Assembly (NCBI GenBank): GCA_025462725.1 | Contig: JAOAPE010000012.1 | Span: 359,942 to 423,941, forward strand | Length of the DNA: 64,000 nt | Direction: 5' to 3' | Source of the DNA: Terriglobales bacterium | GTDB lineage: Bacteria; Acidobacteriota; Terriglobia; Terriglobales; Acidobacteriaceae | In this document: positions 27,717 through 38,800 of the stretch, piece by piece | Layout: the number at the start of each line of letters is the position of its first letter | Position numbering within the stretch: the stretch's first letter is position 1 | Program-made: the position numbers and the translations under genes | The notes under the pieces: model-generated | The model's database searches: none | The model's input: the letters and a program-made list of their open reading frames with translations, nothing else | Told to the model about the DNA's origin: nothing

Positions 27717-28946
27717 ATGGCCACTACGCCTCAGAGCAAAGATTATTACGGCATCCTCGGAGTCAAGAAGACTGCGACTCCCGAAGAGATTCGCAAAGCT
27801 TTCCGCAAGCTCGCGCGTAAGTTCCATCCTGACGTAAATCCAAACAACAAACAGGCGGAAGAGAAGTTCAAGCAGATCTCTGAAGCAAACGATGTTCTCT
27901 CGGAACCCAAGAAGCGCAAGATCTACGACCAGCTCGGATACTACTCAGACAACATCGATCCCGCGGCAGCAGAAGCCTATTCTCGTGGCGGTGGTTTCGG
28001 CGCTGGAGGATTCGGTGCGGGAGCACCCGGCGGCGCCGGTGGCGGACGGACAGGTCAAGGGGTCCCATTCGATTTCAGCGGATTTGATTTTTCTGATATC
28101 GGCGGCGAAGCCACCGGCGGACGCCGGGGACGTGGCGGCGGAGGATTTCGTGACATCTTCTCCAGCATGTTCAGCGGAGGCCGCGCAGAGCCGACCGGCC
28201 CCGAACCGGGCACCGATCTCGAATACCAGGTCAACGTCGGATTCTGGCAAGCCATCAAAGGCACCGTCATGCGCCTCAACATCACCCGGCAGGATACCTG
28301 CCCCGTGTGTCACGGACAGGGCAGCATCGGCGCGCCGGGAACGTGCCCCACTTGCGGTGGCAACGGAAAAGTTACGCAGATGTCCGGCAACATGAAGTTC
28401 GATGTAACTTGCCCCACGTGTCACGGCACAGGCAAAGCGCAGACGCCATGTCCCAACTGCGACGGAGATGGAGTGGTCACCCGCACTGATTCCATCGAAG
28501 TCCGCATCAAGCCCGGCACCCGCGATGGTCAGCGGATCCGGTTAGCAGGCAAGGGAAATGCCGGTACACGCGGCGGCCCACCGGGCGATCTCTACATCAC
28601 GATTCGCGTGGACAAACATCCGATTTTCGACCGCGAAGGCGACGATATCCGCGTAACGGTTCCCGTCACCGCGATGGAAGCCGCGTTAGGCGCGAAAGTT
28701 GAAGTGCCGACGATTGATGGTCGCGCACAACTTCGTATCCCTCCCGGAACGCAGAGTGGACAGAAACTCCGCCTGCGCGAAAAGGGAGTTGCCTCGACAG
28801 CAAAGGAAGGCAAACGCGGCGACGAGATCGTCGAAGTGCAGATCACTGTCCCCAAAGTTCAGGACGAGCGGTCGAAAGAAATACTGCGCGAGTTGAGCAA
28901 GTTGAATCCCGATGATCCCCGGGCAGATATGTGGAGCAAGATCTGA
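27717..28946 (+). CDS. dnaJ: Chaperone protein DnaJ (Hsp40), type I
   Basis: A 409-residue type I Hsp40. The J domain (residues 7-70) has the KFHPDVN motif; a long Gly/Phe-rich linker with GRGGGGF repeats follows; four CxxCxGxG zinc-binding repeats are present ([32 protein letters not shown]); then the C-terminal substrate domains. The GF region is somewhat longer than in E. coli. It stimulates DnaK ATPase. ATG 27717 follows the DUF4440 stop by 30 bp, so both are probably cotranscribed, with hspR next. Confidence 0.97.
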   Translation: MATTPQSKDYYGILGVKKTATPEEIRKAFRKLARKFHPDVNPNNKQAEEKFKQISEANDVLSEPKKRKIYDQLGYYSDNIDPAAAEAYSRGGGFGAGGFGAGAPGGAGGGRTGQGVPFDFSGFDFSDIGGEATGGRRGRGGGGFRDIFSSMFSGGRAEPTGPEPGTDLEYQVNVGFWQAIKGTVMRLNITRQDTCPVCHGQGSIGAPGTCPTCGGNGKVTQMSGNMKFDVTCPTCHGTGKAQTPCPNCDGDGVVTRTDSIEVRIKPGTRDGQRIRLAGKGNAGTRGGPPGDLYITIRVDKHPIFDREGDDIRVTVPVTAMEAALGAKVEVPTIDGRAQLRIPPGTQSGQKLRLREKGVASTAKEGKRGDEIVEVQITVPKVQDERSKEILRELSKLNPDDPRADMWSKI

Positions 28947-28995
28947 TAGCGGTAATTTGTGATTTGAAATTTCTGATATGAAGAGCTCGGGTGGC

Positions 28996-29051
28996 GCAGG
29001 CCTTCAGGCCTGCAATAGGTGGATATTGAGACTCGGCTTTAGCCGCTGAGT
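28996..29051. repeat. Dispersed double-hairpin extragenic repeat
   Basis: GCAGGCC-TTCA-GGCCTGC at 28996-29013 and an adjacent imperfect hairpin ACTCGGCT-TT-AGCCGCTGAGT ending about 29051, in the 141-bp gap between dnaJ and hspR. The pair resembles REP-like elements frequent in acidobacteria. The first hairpin could weaken transcription towards hspR. Confidence 0.5.
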
Positions 29052-29087
29052 AAGGGTTCAGCTGATAGCTGACAGCCGATAGGTAAA

Positions 29088-29489
29088 ATGGCCAAACGTA
29101 AATCCAAAGGCGCGTACATGATCTCCTCGGTCGCGGAGATGTACGGTATCCATCCGCAGACGCTGCGTCTCTACGAGCGTGAAGGCCTGTTGAAGCCATC
29201 GCGCACGGAAGGGAACACGCGCCTCTACACGGACGAAGATTGCCAGCGCCTGGAATTCATCTTGAATCTGGCGCGCGACTTGGGTGTGAACATTTCCGGC
29301 ATAGCCATCATCCTGCAGATGCGCGAGCGCATGGAAATCATGCAGCAGCAGATGCAGGAGTTTGTCAGCTATATTCAAGAAGAGGTGATGCATCGGGCCC
29401 ACACGGCTGTGGACCCGCATCGCGGCGCCATCGTTCCCATGCAACGGGCGACTCAGGCGCCGGCACATTCCAAGGACCGCAAGAAGTAA
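29088..29489 (+). CDS. hspR: Heat-shock repressor HspR (MerR family)
   Basis: A 133-residue MerR-type regulator. The winged HTH region reads YMISSVAEMYGIHPQTLRLYEREGLLKPSR with TRLYTDEDCQRLEFI, the pattern of HspR proteins that bind HAIR operators. A helical C-terminal segment (QMRERMEIMQQQMQEFVSYIQEE) could form a dimer coiled coil. It follows dnaK and dnaJ and a HAIR-like site lies before dnaK, supporting autoregulation of the whole locus. Confidence 0.9.
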   Translation: MAKRKSKGAYMISSVAEMYGIHPQTLRLYEREGLLKPSRTEGNTRLYTDEDCQRLEFILNLARDLGVNISGIAIILQMRERMEIMQQQMQEFVSYIQEEVMHRAHTAVDPHRGAIVPMQRATQAPAHSKDRKK

Positions 29490-29501
29490 ACGGTCTCCGA
29501 T

Positions 29502-30335
29502 TTATTTCTGCGTTTCCTTCTGTTTGTCAGCATTCGCAACTACCAAGTGGTCATCCACGCTGAACGTCCCCGGGACTTCCCGCGCACGCATCACTGCCAC
29601 TTGTTTGTCGAGGTTGCTGTTCACCACTCCGTAGAGTCCAACGTGTCCACCTTGTACGATGATGCGGATCGGCGCCTGCGGATCAATAGCGTACTTCTGC
29701 AATGCCGGGTCGCCATAGATTCGCCGCGCCAGTTGCATGCGCAGTTCATCGTCCATGATCGACGTCGGTTCCACTTGTATCTCATCATGCACACCCTTTA
29801 CTCCGGGAGTGTTTGAAACCAGTGACAGCGCCGACGCGTGGTCCGTTTCGTCGCGTACGTTTCCGGCGAGAGTCACGTACCCATTGTGCACGCCCAGGCT
29901 CAGCGAATTGAACACGTTGCCGAAGCCGTATCCCAGGCGGTCATAACGAAGTTTGTCTGACAATTTGTTCCGCAACTCATCATCGGGAACCTGCTTGCCC
30001 GCCACTTCGATTCGGTCACGCACTGCCTGCACATGGTCTGCGCCGCTGGCTTTGCGTTCCGCTTGCTCCTTGGCGGCATAGGTGTCCACCGTGCCTTGCA
30101 ACGTGACCACGCCATCTTCCACGGTGGGCTTCACGTTCTTGAACTTGTCTTTCGACAAGTCATGTTGCAGCTTGTTTTGGATATCAGTGTCGTACTGTCC
30201 ACCGCGGTTCGAGCCCTGCGCGGACTGACCCTGATTCTGGTTCTGATTTTGGTTTTGATCTTGGGCAACGGCTTGCGTCGCGGGATAAAGCAATAATGCC
30301 ATTGCCAGAGTTGGCAAAAGATTGGCTTGTTTCAT
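29502..30335 (-). CDS. Periplasmic protein with three BON domains
   Basis: A 277-residue exported protein: signal peptide (ANLLPTLAMALLLYPATQAVA), a Gln/Asn-rich stretch (repeated NQ), then three BON domains at about residues 48-115, 117-190 and 192-270, each with a Val/Gly strand core such as VVTLQGTVDTYAAKEQAER and YVTLAGNVRDETDHASAL. BON domains bind phospholipids or stabilise the envelope against osmotic stress (OsmY-like). It is convergent with hspR. Confidence 0.85.
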   Translation of the reverse strand: MKQANLLPTLAMALLLYPATQAVAQDQNQNQNQNQGQSAQGSNRGGQYDTDIQNKLQHDLSKDKFKNVKPTVEDGVVTLQGTVDTYAAKEQAERKASGADHVQAVRDRIEVAGKQVPDDELRNKLSDKLRYDRLGYGFGNVFNSLSLGVHNGYVTLAGNVRDETDHASALSLVSNTPGVKGVHDEIQVEPTSIMDDELRMQLARRIYGDPALQKYAIDPQAPIRIIVQGGHVGLYGVVNSNLDKQVAVMRAREVPGTFSVDDHLVVANADKQKETQK

Positions 30336-30386
30336 GTCTTCCTCCTAGCTATTTCCTCCTTAGATGTACAAACCCAAAAGTGGGAT

Positions 30387-31055
30387 TTAAGTTGCTGGAT
30401 GGAAGCCGTAGCGCCCTATGAGTGGCACAAATTTGCACCCGAAAAGTGGTTGCACAAAAGGCATCCCGTCGCGCTTTTGCACAAGATGTAGTTGCTGTTC
30501 TTCAGAGTTGCCCACCGGGATCACCAGCCGTCCGTCCTCGCGCAGTTGCTCCACCAACGCCTGCGGGATCCGCGGCGCCGCAGCGGCCACGACGATAGCG
30601 TCGTACGGCGCATACTGCGGAAGCCCTTCGCTTCCGTCACCAATGGTGACAACCACATTCGCGTAGTTAAGATGCGCAAGGTTGCGCTGCGCTGATTCCG
30701 CCAACGCAGCGAATCGCTCGATGGTGAACACTTCCGCGGCGAGTTCCGCCAGCACCGCTGCCTGATATCCCGAGCCTGTGCCTACTTCGAGAACCACGTC
30801 CGCTGGTTTGATCTCTGCTGCCTGCACCATCGCGGCCACCATGAACGGCTGCGATATCGTCTGGTTCTGCGCGATCAATACAGGATGGTCTTCATACGCA
30901 GCGTCGTAATTGTAAGAGGGCGCGAATAGATGTCGCGGAACTCGCTCCATCGCTGCCAGCACGCGTTCATCCCGGATGCCCCGCGCGCGCAATTGTGTTT
31001 CGACCATCGCATGCCGCAACGGCGCGTAGGGATCGGACTCAGGATTTGCTGCCAT
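30387..31055 (-). CDS. pcm: Protein-L-isoaspartate O-methyltransferase
   Basis: A 222-residue SAM-dependent methyltransferase that repairs isoaspartyl residues. Motifs: the substrate entry QNQTISQPFMVAAMV, motif I VLEVGTGSGYQAAVLAEL, and IVVAAAAPRIPQALVEQL. It is the last gene of the leftward run Omp85, SurA-like, TamB, Pcm, starting 8 bp after tamB. Placing a protein-repair enzyme in an outer-membrane assembly operon is uncommon. Confidence 0.95.
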   Translation of the reverse strand: MAANPESDPYAPLRHAMVETQLRARGIRDERVLAAMERVPRHLFAPSYNYDAAYEDHPVLIAQNQTISQPFMVAAMVQAAEIKPADVVLEVGTGSGYQAAVLAELAAEVFTIERFAALAESAQRNLAHLNYANVVVTIGDGSEGLPQYAPYDAIVVAAAAPRIPQALVEQLREDGRLVIPVGNSEEQQLHLVQKRDGMPFVQPLFGCKFVPLIGRYGFHPAT

Positions 31056-31062
31056 ACTGCAC

Positions 31063-34000
31063 TTACTTTTTGCGCTGACGCATCCGCACTTCGAAGCCGA
31101 TCACGCCATTCTGGTCGCGCACTGCAATGATGGAGATGTTCTTGTTTACGTTGTACTCCATCTGTATGAACTGCTGCGCGGACGAAGCAAGGTTCGTTAT
31201 ATAGGTGAGAGTGATGTTGTTGTTCACCTGTTGCTCGATTGTCAGCCGCGCGTTGGGATTGTTCTCCGCGCCGCCGACTTGCGGATCGATCTTTATCCGA
31301 CTCACTCCGAAGAGCCGCTGCACGCGGCTGCTCAGCGCGGCGTTCAGTGCTTGTCCGAGGATGGCATTCGATGCGCTGTCGCTGAATGTCTGGTTTGTAG
31401 GACGCGTCAGCGCGGAATCTTCTCGCGTGCGGCCCAGCGCGAGCAGGGCAATGATGTCCGCGGTAGGCAGCGGAGGCTCCGAGCGATAGTTCGTGCTCAG
31501 CTTTTCGGTGGAACCGTGAAACCCGAGCGTGATGTCGTATTCGCGAACGCGCGCTGATGCTTCAATGTTGAGTATCGGCTCGATCCGCGCCGGATTCACA
31601 AAGCTGATGTCTCCGCGCTCCAGGTGATATTTTGTGCCGCTGAAAAAGACGTCGCCTTCCACAATGTTGATGCGGCCAAGCACCACGGGTCGCGCCATCG
31701 ATCCCCGCAGCCGCAGATCAGCGTCTCCTGCGATCTTCGCCAACGATGTTTGTACTTCCAGCTCCGGCGTGGAAGTAACGTGAACATCGAGCCGGATGTT
31801 GTCCATGGCGGAATTCGTCCTGCCCGCGAGCAGTGGCTGTTTGCTCCTTGCCAGATAATTTGCAAAATCAAATTGCGGATTCACCCCAAAGCGCGTGACC
31901 GTCACTTCGCCAGATAGCAGCGCGTTTTGCAATGTCCCGGAAAGCCGCAGATCGGTATTCGCAACCGCGCTGATTCCTGGCGGATACCGCAGCCGAATGT
32001 CCTGCCCATTCGCGGTCAGGTTGAAGAAGAGTCCCCGCCGATAGGCGATGAATCCGCCAACATTTAACGTGCCGCCGCCGGTATGTGCGGCGAGAGTCTT
32101 GATCTGCAGCCGATTCTCATTGAATGTAAAGCTGCCGTTAATGTCGCTCAGCCCGTTTGGCAGGTCGATGAATGACACTCCGGCATTTGCGATCGTCACT
32201 TCGCCGGTAACCTTCGGCGCATAGATCGTGCCGCCCGCGGTCAACTGCATAGTCGTCGTGCCGGACGAAAGCAATCCCGGGCTGAAGCCCTGAAACAATT
32301 TCAGGTTCGCTTTGCCATTCGCGCGCACATTAAGGTTGTGCTCGCCCAGCAATCCGATCGTGCCCTCTGCGGTCAGGTCTGTTCCTTCACCCGTAACATG
32401 AAAATTCTGCACGAGGAAATTCTCGTTCTCGAGTCCGATCACGACGGGCTCCACGTTACGCAGTTGTACTTTCTCGATCTCGGCGGACATGCGGTCGATC
32501 GTTCCCGTCGCGCGCAGCAATCTCGGATACCGCAATGGCCCGCTCGCGGTGATCGTTCCACTCGCGGACGAGTGCCCTGTGATGCGCCCATCCAGATACG
32601 CCCGCAGCAGGGGATCGAAATCCAGATTGTTGAATTTGATCTCGAGTGTTCCGGGAAAATCGTGTTGCAGTCCGACGGTTCCTTTTGCGGTCACATCTCC
32701 GCCGCTCAATCGCGACTCCCCGCTGATCTGCATCTCGCGCCCGTGTGTGATGGCGTTGATGGTGGTATCGCCAATGGACTCGCCGTTTGCGATCAAGTGC
32801 GTGAGAAGAATGTTTGCGTTTATTGTCGGCTGTTCAACCGTTCCTGAGCCACTTGCCTGGAAGCGCGCGCGCCCGGCGAGTGACAATCGCGGACGTTGCA
32901 GCACCTGAATATGCGCCAGATCGAAATTATCTCCGCTCGCGTTGAACCGGAATGCTTCGGTAGTCAGGTTGTAAGTAGCGTTGCCCGTGACCTGCGCACC
33001 GTTTTGCGAAAGCGCAATGTTGCTGAACTGCGCTTCGCGTCCCGCAAATCGGATATCCGAATGCAGCACCTTAAAAGGTTCGTTCAGGATAGTCCCGCTC
33101 GTTACCTGGAACCTCCCGTTGCCGCGAAGATCGTTCATCGTGCCGGAAGCAGTGGCGACGAGATTTAGCGTGCCAGTCACCGGATACCCTGTCCCCACAA
33201 GGCTCTGAACATCGCTTACGGATGCATCGCGCACCTGGCTCTGCAGGACGAAGGCGCTGCTCTCGTCGAATTTCCCTTTCGTCAATGTCGAACGCCCGGA
33301 GAAGACGATCTGGCTTGCGCCCCTTCGCAGCAGACCGTTGGCGACAGAAATAAACTTCGGCGAGTATTGCAGATCGACAACCATCGAATCCCATCGCACA
33401 CGTTGAGGCACTTCAGGCGTGCCCGCAATCGGTCTTCTTGGTGCAAACTGCAGGTTGACCAGCGAGTCGAACGCAGCCAATTCCAAGTGTCCGCGGACCG
33501 TAGGCATAACGAATCGTCCCGCAACGGTGCCTTTGAATGACGCTCGTCCTTGCAGGCTTACCGGCAATCCCGTTTCGCGTGCTGAGATGATGGGGTCGAA
33601 TTCGCGCAAGTTCTCGGTATCCGCGGTCAGCGTCAGTTCTGCCGTTTCGCTGCCGAGTGTTCCCGCGGCCTTGATGTGTGTTGCCGCGGTCGAGAGAGTG
33701 AGCTCGCCGATTTCCAAAAGCTGTTTGGGCAAACTGAACGTCCCCTGTAACCGGGCGGTTATCGGCAAGGAACCAGCCGACGGCGCCGCTGGCGGCACTA
33801 CAGTCAGATTTAGTCCTGCGCTCGCGTTCACCGGGGAACCCACCCACCGTATCGCAACACTTCCGTCCGTGCTTCCTACTACGTGTAGTTTTGATAATTG
33901 AAGCGAGCGCGTGGACAGTGAGGCTGCAACATCCCTAGCGCGGATCTTTTCTACGTGCAGTTCCGCATTCCCCCGTTGCACAGTTTTGTCGTTGGCTTGC

Positions 34001-35130
34001 GCTTTGCGATTTGGATTAGTCCAATTGGCAATTTCAACCCTTCCTTGGACTGCACCGCCGAGCAGCCGTCCGTTGATTCCCGTCAGCACCAACTTGTCGC
34101 GATCCAGACTGAACGCAGCGCTCGCATCCATGCCGGGAAGACTGAACGCATTATTTCTCCAGAGCAGATCCTTAACATTCAGCTTGCCGTTGGATGTGTA
34201 AAGCGAAGCCTTTCCGGAATTCGAGTATTTTGCTGAGCCGTGAATGTCGGCCACCCCAGACCGCAGTTCGGGATAATCAACGATCGATCCCAACTCAGCC
34301 ATGCTCACGATAGCGGAATAGTTGAGCTCAATTTCGGGATTGAAAAAATTGACGATGCGTCCGCTGGCTTCCAGTCGCGATGCCGGAGAAGACCACTTCA
34401 GTGACTTGATTCCGGCCTCAGTGTTGATAAGGCTGAATTGAATCTCCGCTTCCGATACCAGCGGTTTGAAACTGCCAAGTGTCGCCAATGAATTGCCGAC
34501 TGAGATCTTCCCTTCGTAACGTCGGTCAAGGGGCGCGTATGACATTTCTGCGGAAAGTTTTTCGGTTTTGAGGTTCAGCGGTATTCGCTTGTGGTTCCAG
34601 ATCACCAGTCCGTTGCTGATGTTTGCGCGCTCGATGGCCAGCGCAAACAACATGTCCACGCGGGAGCCAGCGCCTTCAACATCCTGAATCTTAGGGCGTG
34701 GTTGGTTCGTGCTTCCGTCTGCGTTGACCATGATGTGAACCACCGGATGCTGCGCGTCCACAACCCGCAGTCCAAACTCCCGGCTCAAAAGTGACAAGAT
34801 CTTTAGCCGGACTTTCAGATTGTCTACATGCGCGTACGGAATCTGGTCAGGACCTTCCAGACCATGAATCGTCAAGTTCTCTGCAACGAACTCAAGCTTC
34901 GATAGGTTCCACTTGAACGACGGTAGTTCAACCGTGCCACCGGTGACGCGCTCAAGTTCCGCAATCACTTTGAGTCGGACTTGGTTTTGGAAATGGTCAC
35001 TGGTGAGATACCAGGCAGCTCCCAAGACGATCAGCAGCAGCGCGATCCCAATGAATCTTCGCCTGCGCCTTCGAACAGGCGCGGGACTTTGTTGCTCTTC
35101 ACTGATCGGGATGACGGGCTTCTCACTCAT
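31063..35130 (-). CDS. tamB: TamB-type translocation and assembly module protein (AsmA/DUF490 family)
   Basis: A 1355-residue protein with a basic N-terminus, one TM helix (about residues 26-43) and a very long beta-rich body of repeated strands, as in the lipid-carrying beta-groove proteins TamB/YhdP. The C-terminal DUF490 domain is clear (GDVFFSGTKYHLERGDISFVNP, FHGSTEKLSTNYRSEPPLP, DIIALLALGRT) and the end is strand-rich, close to typical outer-membrane docking. It is expected to span the periplasm and move phospholipids or help OMP insertion with its Omp85 partner. It lies 7 bp downstream of the SurA-like gene and 8 bp before pcm. Confidence 0.9.
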   Translation of the reverse strand: MSEKPVIPISEEQQSPAPVRRRRRRFIGIALLLIVLGAAWYLTSDHFQNQVRLKVIAELERVTGGTVELPSFKWNLSKLEFVAENLTIHGLEGPDQIPYAHVDNLKVRLKILSLLSREFGLRVVDAQHPVVHIMVNADGSTNQPRPKIQDVEGAGSRVDMLFALAIERANISNGLVIWNHKRIPLNLKTEKLSAEMSYAPLDRRYEGKISVGNSLATLGSFKPLVSEAEIQFSLINTEAGIKSLKWSSPASRLEASGRIVNFFNPEIELNYSAIVSMAELGSIVDYPELRSGVADIHGSAKYSNSGKASLYTSNGKLNVKDLLWRNNAFSLPGMDASAAFSLDRDKLVLTGINGRLLGGAVQGRVEIANWTNPNRKAQANDKTVQRGNAELHVEKIRARDVAASLSTRSLQLSKLHVVGSTDGSVAIRWVGSPVNASAGLNLTVVPPAAPSAGSLPITARLQGTFSLPKQLLEIGELTLSTAATHIKAAGTLGSETAELTLTADTENLREFDPIISARETGLPVSLQGRASFKGTVAGRFVMPTVRGHLELAAFDSLVNLQFAPRRPIAGTPEVPQRVRWDSMVVDLQYSPKFISVANGLLRRGASQIVFSGRSTLTKGKFDESSAFVLQSQVRDASVSDVQSLVGTGYPVTGTLNLVATASGTMNDLRGNGRFQVTSGTILNEPFKVLHSDIRFAGREAQFSNIALSQNGAQVTGNATYNLTTEAFRFNASGDNFDLAHIQVLQRPRLSLAGRARFQASGSGTVEQPTINANILLTHLIANGESIGDTTINAITHGREMQISGESRLSGGDVTAKGTVGLQHDFPGTLEIKFNNLDFDPLLRAYLDGRITGHSSASGTITASGPLRYPRLLRATGTIDRMSAEIEKVQLRNVEPVVIGLENENFLVQNFHVTGEGTDLTAEGTIGLLGEHNLNVRANGKANLKLFQGFSPGLLSSGTTTMQLTAGGTIYAPKVTGEVTIANAGVSFIDLPNGLSDINGSFTFNENRLQIKTLAAHTGGGTLNVGGFIAYRRGLFFNLTANGQDIRLRYPPGISAVANTDLRLSGTLQNALLSGEVTVTRFGVNPQFDFANYLARSKQPLLAGRTNSAMDNIRLDVHVTSTPELEVQTSLAKIAGDADLRLRGSMARPVVLGRINIVEGDVFFSGTKYHLERGDISFVNPARIEPILNIEASARVREYDITLGFHGSTEKLSTNYRSEPPLPTADIIALLALGRTREDSALTRPTNQTFSDSASNAILGQALNAALSSRVQRLFGVSRIKIDPQVGGAENNPNARLTIEQQVNNNITLTYITNLASSAQQFIQMEYNVNKNISIIAVRDQNGVIGFEVRMRQRKK

Positions 35131-35137
35131 TCGGGAG

Positions 35138-35833
35138 TTATCGCGGGACCACTGATTTCTGGCCTGCTTCGATCGGTGTGGTTGAGATCCGTTGGATATT
35201 GCTCTGTGTACGCAAGCTTTGCACCCACGAATTCAGCATGCCATTCACCTTCTGCTCTGTCAGCAAAGCGTGAATGCGGGCCTCTACTTCCTTCAGCGGC
35301 GGGATCGCAATCTCACTTCCGGACTTCTTCAGCTCAGGGACAAAAGTCTCGCGGTAATATTTTTCAATCTCTTCAGGCGCAACCTGTACGCTGGGGCGAA
35401 AACGGATGTCCACAAAACGAAGCACATCGAGTTGCTCGGCCACAATCTGTGCCAGGTCTTCTTCCGAAAAGCCATACTCGCTGAGCGTCTTCCTCCACGC
35501 GTCATCCGATTGGCCTTGCGCGGCAGGAAATTGTTTACGCATCTCCGCGATCTGCATCTTCACTTGTTCCGGTGTCGCGTGTGCGACTTGGATGCGAGCG
35601 ATACTTTCAGATATGAGCACTCGGTCGATCAACCGCTCCAGCACCGCGTCGGAATGTTGTTGTGCATCGAATTTCTTCCCGTCCACGAGTGCTTCAAAGC
35701 GCTCCTGCTGGTCCCAATCGCTTTGTGTGATCACATGCTTATTCACCACCGCGATCATGCGATCTACTACCTCTTGCGCTGAACACGTCAGCGACAACAG
35801 AAGAAGCACCGCGATTTTGAATAATGGCTTCAT
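35138..35833 (-). CDS. SurA N-terminal domain-like periplasmic chaperone without PPIase domain
   Basis: A 231-residue exported protein with signal peptide MKPLFKIAVLLLLSLTCSA. Residues about 22-170 match the SurA/PpiD N-terminal chaperone domain (VDRMIAVVNKHVITQSDWDQQ, LIDRVLISESIARIQV) and the C-terminal part resembles the SurA C-terminal helix. No parvulin PPIase domain is present, whereas SurA has two. It is embedded between the Omp85 gene (overlap TGATG at 35833) and tamB, suggesting that it delivers outer-membrane proteins or guards this assembly machine. Confidence 0.85.
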   Translation of the reverse strand: MKPLFKIAVLLLLSLTCSAQEVVDRMIAVVNKHVITQSDWDQQERFEALVDGKKFDAQQHSDAVLERLIDRVLISESIARIQVAHATPEQVKMQIAEMRKQFPAAQGQSDDAWRKTLSEYGFSEEDLAQIVAEQLDVLRFVDIRFRPSVQVAPEEIEKYYRETFVPELKKSGSEIAIPPLKEVEARIHALLTEQKVNGMLNSWVQSLRTQSNIQRISTTPIEAGQKSVVPR

Positions 35834-38800
35834 CAGAAGGTCTGCCCGATACTGAAATAGAAGTTGAACCGCCGCAACGTTTGACTCTGCGGTGGGGTAG
35901 TCGTGCGTACCGGAAACACCGTTGGGTTCAAGTTGTAGCCCAAGTCAACACGCACAGGTCCGATCGGAGTCTTGTATCTGAGTCCCGCGCCCACCGCGTG
36001 CGATACATAGTTGAAATCGCATCCTGCACTCGGGTTCGCGGCATCGCGGCAGCTTGCAACATCGCGCTGAGAAAACCGAAAAATGTTGGAGAACATATCC
36101 TGCGAAGTCCTGAACACATTCCCGGCATCGTGGAAGAAAACCGCGCTAACGTTCTCATCCAGGTAGGGAAGCGATATCGGAGGCGTGCGCAGTTCAATGC
36201 TATTCACAAACATGGCTGAGCCGCCCAGGGGGAACCCTGTTTGCAGATCGCGCGGACCAGCTTGATTGATTGAGAAGCCGCGGTGCGAACTGCCGCCACC
36301 TGCGAAGAACCTTTCCGGCAGCGGTATGGCTTCGGCTGTGGTTGAACCAAATGGTTCTTGGATGCCTACTCGAATCGAACGTGCGAGTACCCACCGGCGC
36401 TCAACTTTGGCGTTCTTCGTGATCTGGTAATACGTCGAGTTTTGCAGCACGAACCTTGAAAAACTGGTTTGTGAGCCAAAGATGCCGCCGGCAACGTTCA
36501 CGTCCAATGCATTGTAAGTGCCGCGCGTTGAGGTGAGAGGATTGTCGCGCGTATCGCGGACATAGCTGAGGTCGGGGAATCCCACGCGCACTGGTTTTGC
36601 CAGCAAGGGAATCTGCGTGGCATCCACGTGCAGCGTTGCCTGGTCAACACTCACTCGGCGATAAGTGATGCCGTAGAGAAGCGTCGTCGCTTTGTCCACC
36701 ACATGCCTGATCTGCACCGAGCCTTCCAGTCGCTGCCCCGTGAAGGTGTTCACGTCCTGCGTCTTGTCATAGAACATCGTGAACGTCAGCGTCTTGTTAT
36801 TGCTGTTGAACCATCGTGGCGCCTCATAGCTGATGAGTCCGCGTTGTTGCAATCGTCCAACCAGTGTCTTGAGCAAGATCGTGTGATCGCGTCCCAGAAA
36901 ATTTATTCGGGTTACATCGAAAGTCGCGCGAGGACTCACGCCCGTCTCGCCTTGCGTCGAACAGGGCACTTGGATGGTTCCGCCTGTTGGCGTCTGGTTG
37001 ACGCAAGTGTTGCTGATGTTTCCTGACTGCACTTCGAGTCCCAAGCCGTAAGTGAAGGTGTAGCGTTTCGCTTCATCCATTCCCACCATCACGTTTTTGT
37101 GAGTGAGTGAGCCTTGCGGATCCTGCACCGCAACGTTTACTTCGTTGAAGATGCCGATGTCATATAAACGTCGCTGCGTATTCAACAGGTCCAATTGGCT
37201 CAAAGGCGTGTTCGGCTGCACTTCCAGTTCGCGGCGCGCAACGTACTTGCGTGTATTTTGAAGTCCAGACAAAAGCACGCGGTCAACGAATCGCTGCTCG
37301 CCTTCCGTCACTCGATACACCACATTCTGCTTGTTTGCGATCTTTGTGTCGGGCTCTGCCGAAGCTTCAAACTTCGCATCCGGAAATCCGTGATTGAAGT
37401 AAAAATTCAAGATAGCATCGCGGTCATTGGAAACGTTGAAGTCAGAATAGGGCTGTCCCTCGCCGGTATTGATCACCCCGCGAAGTGTCTCGTCGTTGAA
37501 TGCCTTGTTGCCTTCAATGTTTAGGCTTTGCACTCGCGTCTGTGGCCCTTCATCAACATGGATGATGACTTTGATATTTCCTTTTCCTTGATAATCATCT
37601 TCCACCGAATTGGTGGCCTGCACGTTCATGAATCCGTTTTCGATATATAGACTTTTAATGGCGGCAATGTCTTGCGCGAGCATTGACTGGCTGAACCGCC
37701 CATAAAAAAGCAACACACTGGCTTCCTGGATTTGCATCCGCTCGCGGATTGTCTGCGTGTCGAAGTATTTGTTGCCTTGGATCTCCAACTCCTTAAGTTT
37801 GTGTCGTTCGCCTTTCTCTACGTCGAAGATGATGGAGAGATGCTTGTCTTGCGGATCGTCAACTTTCTTCGTGTAATCCACTTGCACATCGAAGTAGCCT
37901 TTGGTCTGGTAGTAGTCACGCAAGTTTCTGCGCCCCTCATTGAGCAGGTCGTCATCGACAGCGTTCTCTTCGAATACCGGGATGTATTTCTTGATCAGTC
38001 CTTCGCGGAGTCTTGCGCCTTCAACCGCGATGTCCACCGTCGGTCCGCGCTGCACATTGAAGACGTAGTCCAGAGTGTTCGTTTCGGAGTGGTACTGTTT
38101 GTCAGTCAGTGACACTTGTGCTTCGAGCTTCTTCTGTTTCTGATATCGCTTGCGCAGACGCTGGAGCGCGCGCGTCACGCGGGCCACAGTCACTGAATCC
38201 CCCGGATGCATCTTGGCGACGTTCATCACCTCTTCCGCCGTGATCCCCGGATCGCCACCCACAGCGATCTTGCCGACCATCGCGCGGTCTGCCGGAATTA
38301 CGGTGTACGTGATGTTCGCTTGCTGTGTGTCAGCATCCAGAACGTAATCGGCTTTTATGAAGGACTTGAAAAATCCGTTGTCTTCCATCACGCGCTTCAT
38401 CTGCGCAAGCGAGCGGTCGAGCGCTTGCAAACTGAATAGCTGTCCCATTTCCAGCTTGGTCGCGTTGCCTAACTGGCTTGGACTCGGCGGCTGCGGTGCG
38501 CCTTCCACCTTGATCGATCCAACAAAATAATTCGGCCTGGTGACAAACGTCAGCGCCACTGATCCAGGACTCACCGCCGTTGCTTCCACTTCTATCGCCG
38601 CGAACAGTCCGGTTGATTGCAACTTCTCAATACTGTCGCGGAGTTTCTGCCGATTGAGCGCATCGCCAGACTTGAGCGGGATCGCCCCCAGCAGTTCTTG
38701 CTTGTCTTTTTCGAGATTGCTTCTGGAACTCGTCTTTGGCTCGCTGCGGAAATCGATCGCCTGCACGTGCAAGCCGAGATACTTATCCAGCGCCGAACGA

